The position numbers and the translations under genes were made by a program. The notes below the pieces were generated by a model. The model ran no database searches and was not told the origin of the DNA. It worked only from the letters and a program-made list of their open reading frames with translations. Below, piece by piece: positions 34,837-39,377 of a stretch of DNA of 39,377 nucleotides; within the stretch, counting starts at the first letter, position 1, and each line of letters starts with the position of its first letter. Source of the DNA: Candidatus Aegiribacteria sp. (GTDB taxonomy: Bacteria > Fermentibacterota > Fermentibacteria > Fermentibacterales > JCC-6); contig JAUXIK010000022.1 of NCBI GenBank assembly GCA_030620995.1, positions 1 through 39,377 on the forward strand. Direction: 5' to 3'.

Positions 34837-36042
34837 ATGTCACTCTGGAAAATGATTGCACTGCTCGTTTTGCTCATGTCCCTGCTGCTGACCGTCAGTT
34901 CGTGCGGAGAGACTGAAACTGAACAGCCTTCAGGGGCTCAAGACGTCGATGCAGCACTTGAAAATCAGGATTTCATCCTTGCTGACAGTGCGTCAGAAGC
35001 GCTTGAAGCCTGTTCTTATACTTTCAGAGTCTACGGTACCGGCGTATATGCTGATAGTCCGGCGATGGTTGGGAATATCTCAGGAAGATATTTGGTTGAA
35101 GAAGGAGAAATGCTCCTGTTTGCTGAAATCGGCCTGGATACTACACCTGATATTGAGGATGAAATAGAACTGTCTCTTACCCTTGCATCCGGAGCTGATT
35201 CAGCGTATTTCCATGATAAGCTGGACGGTGTCTTCCGGAAGGGTTCCCTGGAAGAGGGTGGAGGAGATCTGCTTCGACATGCAAATTACGCTATAATGTA
35301 CGAGTACTTCCTCAGCGATCCATTCACCGATGAGATTGCGTCACAATCCGTTGTATTTGAAAGTGAAGATTCTATCGGTTCTGAAGCCTGCAATACGTAT
35401 CTGGTTACATATTCAGGTGGACAGCAGGCAAAATGGTCTCTGAGCATTGCTGATCATCTTCCAAGACGTGTTGAGAGGATGACATCCGGTCAGGATGGAA
35501 GCCCGGCTTCTATCGTGCTCGAAGTCTATAACCTCGAAACTGCTCCGGATCTTCCCGATTCAATGTTCATTCTTGTTCCGCCTGCGGGAATTGATGCAGA
35601 GATTTACAGCGCTTTCCTGCTGACCGGAACACAAGCCCCTGAATGGAACCTCTCCGATAGCGATGGCAATATGGTTTCACTCGAAGCCTTAAGAGGAAAT
35701 GTTGTGGTTATTGATTTCTGGGCAACCTGGTGCGCCCCATGCAAGGTTGTGATGCCGGAGATTCAGTCCCTTCATGAGAAATACGCGGATCAGCCTGTAA
35801 TGATTTATGGAGTTAATGTGTGGGAATCCGGTGATGCTGCTGCTTTCATGCTGGAGAACGCCTACACATACGGCCTTCTTCTCGAAGGCGATGCTGTCGC
35901 TTTTGATTACAAAGTATCCGGAATTCCGACGCTCTATGTAATAGATCAGGAAGGGAATATCGCTTTCGCTCAAGTGGGATCCAGCTCTGATCTTGGTTTA
36001 ACACTAACCGAAGTAATAGACAGCCTGGTGGAAGCTGAATAA
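34837..36042 (+). CDS. TlpA-like thioredoxin lipoprotein with an N-terminal LolA-like domain
   Basis: A lipoprotein signal ends at VSSC (cysteine near residue 23). Residues about 40-260 form a beta-rich domain (ACSYTFRVYGTGVY, SGRYLVEEGEMLLFAEIG, WSLSIADHLPRRVE) resembling the DUF2092/LolA-like fold. Residues about 265-400 are a TlpA/AhpC-type thioredoxin domain with WCAPC (C299, C302), NVVVIDFWATW before it, and the cis-proline region SGIPTLYVID. It probably acts as a periplasmic disulfide reductase. I chose ATG 34837 because GAAGGAG precedes it and the lipoprotein signal begins there; the earlier in-frame start at 34717 lies inside the PLP-enzyme gene. A strong terminator follows. Confidence 0.9.
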   Translation: MSLWKMIALLVLLMSLLLTVSSCGETETEQPSGAQDVDAALENQDFILADSASEALEACSYTFRVYGTGVYADSPAMVGNISGRYLVEEGEMLLFAEIGLDTTPDIEDEIELSLTLASGADSAYFHDKLDGVFRKGSLEEGGGDLLRHANYAIMYEYFLSDPFTDEIASQSVVFESEDSIGSEACNTYLVTYSGGQQAKWSLSIADHLPRRVERMTSGQDGSPASIVLEVYNLETAPDLPDSMFILVPPAGIDAEIYSAFLLTGTQAPEWNLSDSDGNMVSLEALRGNVVVIDFWATWCAPCKVVMPEIQSLHEKYADQPVMIYGVNVWESGDAAAFMLENAYTYGLLLEGDAVAFDYKVSGIPTLYVIDQEGNIAFAQVGSSSDLGLTLTEVIDSLVEAE

Positions 36043-36043
36043 G

Positions 36044-36066
36044 AAAAGGGGCTTTTACCCCCTTTT
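36044..36066 (+). terminator. rho-independent terminator after the thioredoxin lipoprotein gene
   Basis: AAAAGGGG at 36044-36051 pairs exactly with CCCCTTTT at 36059-36066 around a 7-base loop, starting one base after the stop codon. The 3' arm provides the T-run. It marks the end of the dense gene backbone. Confidence 0.78.
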
Positions 36067-36096
36067 AGGTCAAACCACTTCGTTGACAGTGCAATA

Positions 36097-36183
36097 ATGA
36101 ATATACGAATTGCCACATTCGATGATATCGAAACGATGGTCGACATTTGCAATCAGGCGATAGCCATGAGCAGCAGAATTTGA
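36097..36183 (+). pseudogene. N-terminal remnant of a GNAT acetyltransferase
   Basis: Twenty-eight codons from an ATG read MNIRIATFDDIETMVDIC then NQAIAMSSRI and a TGA. The start matches the first strand and helix of phosphinothricin-acetyltransferase-like GNAT proteins (IRxATxxDxxxIxxIxNxAI). Nothing further of the fold follows in any frame I checked. It looks like the stub of a truncated gene. The match is short, so confidence is limited. Confidence 0.45.
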
Positions 36184-36250
36184 TGGAATCGAAGCCGGAC
36201 ATTTGTACTATGGGTTAAGAATAGATAAATGCTGACAGAAAGGAAGATGC

Positions 36251-36547
36251 GTGATAGAAAATCCCTATGAGCGTTTTCAACATGAGGAACTCATACTGCG
36301 AGATGAACTCGCTATTGACCGAACCATCCTGGCAAACGAGCGAACTGTCCTGGCGTATTTTAGAAGCTCAATGACCCTTGTCATAGTTGGGATAACCTTT
36401 CTCCACTTATTCAGGGATGGCATACTCCCGTATATCGGTATGGTATGCATCCCTTTTGGGATCGCCTTGGGGATATTTGGATTCATGAGATACCGGAAGA
36501 TGCACAGGTCCATCAGTGAAGCACGGGTATCTCTCAACCAAAAATAA
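36251..36547 (+). CDS. DUF202 (YidH-like) membrane protein
   Basis: This 98-residue protein carries the DUF202 signature: DRTILANERTVLAYFRSSM, followed by two or more hydrophobic segments (TLVIVGITFLHLF and YIGMVCIPFGIALGIFGF) and a basic RYRKMHR end. Members are small inner-membrane proteins of unknown role. The start is GTG at 36251, preceded by AGGAAG with a short spacer. It is the one intact gene between the terminator at 36066 and the decayed region that follows. Confidence 0.82.
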   Translation: MIENPYERFQHEELILRDELAIDRTILANERTVLAYFRSSMTLVIVGITFLHLFRDGILPYIGMVCIPFGIALGIFGFMRYRKMHRSISEARVSLNQK

Positions 36548-36659
36548 TGACAGGAACGGATCGAACCAGATAGAGGGAATTCGGCGAACCGCGCATCTCT
36601 TGTAAAATGTATGCGGAAAACCATTTACTATTTCTTCAAGACCGCATGACCCAAAACCC

Positions 36660-36892
36660 CGCAAGACATACCGGAATTCCATCATCTTCCCGCAGGAACT
36701 GGCAGAGGAGATGAGGATGGATTTTCGCAGGTTGAGCTGGCCCGGAAGCATGGATTATCATGGGCTCTTGTCAATCAATGGCTATCATTGCTGAAGCTTC
36801 CGAAGCGGGAGAACGAAAGGGTCCTGGCTATGGGTGATTACTGGGATATATGGCTGATTACTGAAAGACAATTACGAAGATTGGATATTTGA
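36660..36892 (+). pseudogene. frameshifted HTH protein, relic copy 1
   Basis: Read in two frames, this stretch encodes one protein related to the gene at 37895-38250. The first frame gives RKTYRNSIIFPQELAEEM up to about 36720. After a net frame change the second gives QVELARKHGLSWALVNQWL, LSLLKLPKREN and GDYWDIWLITERQLRR, ending at TGA 36890-36892. The other copy reads KKTFRNPIILAREM, LARKLGLSRARVTQML and GDYWDRQLITERKLRR. The HTH pattern resembles the KorB/ParB-type or recombinase-associated family. The 5' boundary is approximate. The gap 36893-37019 after it holds nothing I can identify. Confidence 0.7.
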
Positions 36893-37019
36893 TAAATACG
36901 CATGAACATCTTAATGAGGAAGATACAAGGTGTTGTAATATAATTAAGTCTGTATCTGGCTATAGAACCAGGGTGGATCAGATTATGAGATTAATGTTAA
37001 TTCAGGGATTGCAGGGGGA

Positions 37020-37048
37020 TTGACGAAATATAGCTTAGAAGCTATATA
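37020..37048 (+). promoter_or_regulatory. sigma70-like promoter overlapping a palindromic operator
   Basis: TTGACG at 37020-37025 and TATATA at 37043-37048 are spaced by exactly 17 bases. A nearly uninterrupted palindrome, ATATAGCTT at 37028-37036 and AAGCTATAT at 37039-37047 with a 2-base centre, fills the spacer and -10. It is placed as expected for an autoregulatory operator of a toxin-antitoxin operon bound by its HTH antitoxin. Confidence 0.65.
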
Positions 37049-37064
37049 TCTTTAAGGTGATAAT

Positions 37065-37418
37065 ATGGCATTTGGAGTTGAATACACTTCTGAATTTGAG
37101 TATTGGTAGAATGACCTTGATTGCGATGAGCAGGAATCTATCGCAGTTATTGTGGGTTTGCTGGAAGAAAGAGGTACTGGACTTTGATTCCCTTACAGCT
37201 CAGGGATAAAGAATTCGGAGTTTAACCATATGAGAGAGTTGAAAATCCAACATGCTGGAGATCCCTATCGGATACTTTATGCATTTGATCCGAGAAGAAA
37301 TGCAATTCTCTTAATAGGAGGCAGTAAAACCGGTACTGATAGATGGTATGAAGAGTTCGTTCCAAAGGCAGATAGGATCTATTCCGATCATTTGCGTGCA
37401 ATAGAGAAGGGGAAATAA
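37065..37418 (+). pseudogene. higB: HigB/Gp49-like toxin gene with two in-frame stop codons
   Basis: One frame from ATG 37065 to TAA 37416-37418 encodes a RelE-superfamily, HigB-type (Gp49-like) mRNA interferase. It reads MAFGVEYTSEFEYW, then TAG at codon 15, NDLDCDEQESIAVIVGLLEER, then TGA at codon 41, then FPYSSGIKNSEFNHMRELK, RILYAFDPRRNAILLIGG and DRWYEEFVP. Both stops look like single-base changes of sense codons and the frame is otherwise intact. An internal start at ATG 37230 would yield only the C-terminal 62 residues. The antitoxin gene follows after 2 bases and is whole. The toxin is therefore probably inactive. Confidence 0.8.
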
Positions 37419-37420
37419 TA

Positions 37421-37768
37421 ATGTCAAAGCCTTTCAAGAACCTTGTAGACAAGATGTCTCCAGAAAGACAGACAAGGGTTAGAGAACGAACCCTTGAGCT
37501 TCTATATGAAATGGAATTGAGCGAGCTCAGGAAGGCTTTAGCACTGACCCAAACGCAGCTTGCTGAAACTCTGAAAAAGAAACAGGCTTCTATTTCAAAA
37601 ATGGAACATCAGTCAGATATGTTCATAAGCACTCTGCGCGAAATTCTGAATGCAATGGGAGCAAATCTTAAAATCATCGCAAGTTTTCCTGAAGGTGATA
37701 TCCTGATTAACCAGTTTGAGGAAATACGAACTGGTAAACCCGAAAAGATTGAACCCGCAAAAGCATAG
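37421..37768 (+). CDS. higA: HigA-type XRE-family antitoxin
   Basis: This 115-residue protein contains a Cro/C1-type helix-turn-helix at about residues 35-95 (ELRKALALTQTQLAETLKKKQASISKME, split here as the scaffold and recognition helices), followed by STLREILNAMGANLKIIASFP. That end is typical of HigA antitoxins paired with Gp49-like HigB toxins. AAGGGG precedes the ATG, which lies 2 bases after the toxin stop. It is intact although its toxin is interrupted. It probably represses from the palindrome at 37028-37047. Confidence 0.85.
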   Translation: MSKPFKNLVDKMSPERQTRVRERTLELLYEMELSELRKALALTQTQLAETLKKKQASISKMEHQSDMFISTLREILNAMGANLKIIASFPEGDILINQFEEIRTGKPEKIEPAKA

Positions 37769-37894
37769 AGCATACATATATTTATACAAGTGCCGGATAT
37801 AATTCAAAGAAGCTGTCCCTTGAGATTCATTTATTAATGAAATTCTACTGAGCCTTATGCGCCTGATATTGGAAAGTGCCCCCATCGGTGGGGT

Positions 37895-38250
37895 AGAGCC
37901 CATGTCGTTTTAATGGTGGGTGGCATTGGAACCTCAATAGTGTCTCCCGGCGAACCATTATTTGGTATGATACAACTAGTTCTAATCAAATAAAACGCAA
38001 ACCGAAGAAAACTTTCCGCAATCCAATCATACTTGCCAGAGAAATGTCCCTGCTGATGGAGATGGAAGAATTGAGTCGAGCTGATCTTGCCAGAAAACTC
38101 GGATTGTCCAGAGCAAGAGTAACGCAAATGCTCAATCTTCTGAAACTTCCTGAAGAACTCATCAGGGAGATTGAGGAGTTAGGTGACTACTGGGATAGGC
38201 AGCTAATTACCGAAAGGAAGTTGCGCAGAAATGAATGCAGAAGCTGTTGA
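37895..38250 (+). pseudogene. N-truncated HTH protein, copy 2 (recombinase- or ParB/KorB-type HTH)
   Basis: The frame opens after TAG at 37892 and runs to TGA at 38248-38250. The first usable ATG is at 38044 and gives 68 residues: MSLLMEMEELSRADLARKLG, LSRARVTQMLNLLKLPEEL, GDYWDRQLITERKLRR. The in-frame sequence before that ATG (RRTIIWYDTTSS, RKPKKTFRNPIILARE) is also protein-like and is matched in relic copy 1, so the gene has probably lost its 5' end. The HTH with RARVTQ-LNLLKLP is common in proteins near serine recombinases and in ParB/KorB-like proteins. The shortened protein could still be made; no strong Shine-Dalgarno precedes 38044. Confidence 0.6.
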
Positions 38251-38393
38251 TCAAAATGCATTGTGATCCGGGTGTTATAGTTTTTGGAGTGAAGACCAGC
38301 CAATAACTGCCATATGTGTGACGTGAAAATTCGTGACAGTTCATTTGCGGAAATCGGTTTCTTTTCGTATTAATACATGGAGGATTGTTATTC

Positions 38394-39377
38394 ATGAGAC
38401 TGATAGCTCTTGCCTTGCTAGTGGTTTCAGCTGTTCTTTCACAACCTGTGCTCCTCTGGTCTGAGGAGTACTTTCCAGGGGACTTCTCATACTTTTCAGA
38501 GGTTATTCAATCTAGCGCGGGAGATTTCTATATTGCAGGCTTTGCTCCTGACGCCTGTCTGTTCAAGGTAAACGAAATCGGAGAACTTGTATGGACTTGG
38601 GGCTCCTCCAGACTTACCTTCCAGCAGATGTTCTGGGTAGAAGAACTCGTTGATGGTACGATTGCAGCAACAGGTCGCTGTAAGATACCTGGAAATGACC
38701 ATTACCTATTATTCGCTGCTCGAATCAATTTGGATGGTTCTGAAGTCTGGAGCAGAGTATACGATGTTTACCCTAGCAGGAATAATGGTGGCTACTCCAT
38801 ATCTGAGATGCCCAATGGCAATCTCATAGTGTGCGGCTTTTGTAATGCTGTTGGATATATGGTCATGTGTCCTGCTTATATCATGTGTACAGATCCAGAT
38901 GGAAATGCATTGTGGGATGCGACCTGGGGGAATGGCAACTTCACGAACTTTGCCTTGAGGGCGACCTTCTCGGAGAACAGAATCAACATCCTTGCACACG
39001 GCACAGATTCCGGAACCGGAGCTCCGCATATACTCTGGTTTTCGGAAAAAGGGGCATTTCTTGGGCGAGATAGAATCGATGAGCTGGCATCATACTACAC
39101 CGGACAGGGCTGTCCTAATCCGGATGCGGGATTCACGTTTCCATCAAACGCTGTATACACAAGTGATCCCCCACTGTATACAAGTATTACTAGGGTAGAT
39201 GATCAAGGAGAAGTTATCTGGTTAGTACATGTTGTCGAGAACAACCTTACTGCAGGTACTTCAGTTGCCAGAAAATCGGATGGGAGTTTCCTCTATGGAG
39301 GTTACGATAAATCCTGTCTCTACTCTTTCGGTGATTCGACCGGAACTGAGACTGACCCCCAACTCATAGATAGTTAC
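38394..39377 (+). CDS. secreted protein with propeller-like repeats, cut by the window edge
   Basis: From ATG 38394 the frame is open for 328 codons to the last base, so the 3' end is outside the window. GGAGG at 38379-38383 lies 10 bases before the start. The N-terminus is a clear signal peptide (LIALALLVVSAVLSQ). The mature part has repeating motifs of the form W...-DG-...ATG or PNGNLIVCGF, with FKVNEIGELVWTWG, INLDGSEVWSRVYD and VDDQGEVIWLVHV. These are like the DG-x-x-W blades of PQQ/WD-type or delta-60-like secreted propellers. It is rich in Cys, Trp and Tyr. The function is unknown; a cell-surface or exported role is likely. It is separated from the decayed TA region by 143 bases with no other feature seen. 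Confidence 0.75.
   Translation, partial: MRLIALALLVVSAVLSQPVLLWSEEYFPGDFSYFSEVIQSSAGDFYIAGFAPDACLFKVNEIGELVWTWGSSRLTFQQMFWVEELVDGTIAATGRCKIPGNDHYLLFAARINLDGSEVWSRVYDVYPSRNNGGYSISEMPNGNLIVCGFCNAVGYMVMCPAYIMCTDPDGNALWDATWGNGNFTNFALRATFSENRINILAHGTDSGTGAPHILWFSEKGAFLGRDRIDELASYYTGQGCPNPDAGFTFPSNAVYTSDPPLYTSITRVDDQGEVIWLVHVVENNLTAGTSVARKSDGSFLYGGYDKSCLYSFGDSTGTETDPQLIDSY

Noticed and set aside
36893..37019. Possible small gene or RNA between relic copy 1 and the higBA promoter
   Set aside because: I found no open frame with a Shine-Dalgarno and no convincing hairpin or tRNA-like fold.
37879..37893. CCCCA/TGGGG hairpin with a 4-base loop as a higA terminator
   Set aside because: The stem is only 5 pairs, lies 110 bases past the stop and has no T-run after it.
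1..39377. CRISPR array, rRNA, tRNA or an intact insertion sequence
   Set aside because: No regularly spaced repeats, rRNA motifs, cloverleaf with a CCA-like end, or transposase with flanking inverted repeats was recognised by reading both strands.

Overview
The window reads as the chromosome of a double-membraned (diderm) bacterium, probably from a poorly sampled or candidate phylum. Diderm markers are a LolA-like lipoprotein carrier, a BamD-like TPR lipoprotein, SurA/PpiC-type parvulins and many lipobox-bearing lipoproteins. Base composition is moderate (roughly 45-50% GC by eye). The code is standard: TGA ends dapA, the AMMECR1 gene, ftsE and def. I cannot name the lineage from sequence alone. 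The sequences and gene order fit uncultured FCB-like or Fermentibacteria/Aegiribacteria-like groups, but that is a guess.

From 64 to about 36,040 the window is a dense backbone of mostly plus-strand housekeeping genes. Only aroK, tyrS and pepF lie on the minus strand. The blocks are: (1) a fusion of an HU-like DNA-binding domain to an AMPK-beta/CBM48-like glycogen-binding domain, followed by ftsK, a LytR_C-like lipoprotein, lolA-like and rimO; (2) a signal-peptide protein, two TPR lipoproteins (one BamD-like), nadD, pilT, an NfeD-like protein and a slipin; (3) a translationally coupled chain dapA-dapB-MEMO-AMMECR1-coiled-coil lipoprotein; (4) minus-strand tyrS diverging from upp, a BioD-like/DRTGG protein, an M23 peptidase and mfd; (5) three consecutive parvulin foldases, an S4-domain protein, ftsE, ftsX, yajC, def, fmt and a DUF116 protein; (6) minus-strand pepF, converging on block 5; (7) a propeller-like lipoprotein interrupted by one in-frame TGA, a class V (SufS-like) PLP enzyme, and a thioredoxin-fold lipoprotein that ends in a clear terminator.

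From about 36,045 to 38,390 gene density falls and decay is visible. This stretch has an acetyltransferase N-terminal stub, an intact DUF202 gene, a frameshifted HTH gene, a HigB-type toxin gene with two nonsense codons beside an intact HigA-type antitoxin under a palindromic promoter/operator, and a second N-truncated copy of the same HTH family. The last gene, a secreted protein, runs off the right edge.

Most worth following up: the HU/glycogen-binding fusion; the in-frame TGA that would make a CxxU motif and is followed by a hairpin matching the general bacterial SECIS layout (ordinary nonsense mutation remains a live alternative); and an ATA codon in the start position of the AMMECR1 gene behind a perfect Shine-Dalgarno. 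No CRISPR array, rRNA, tRNA or intact insertion sequence was seen.
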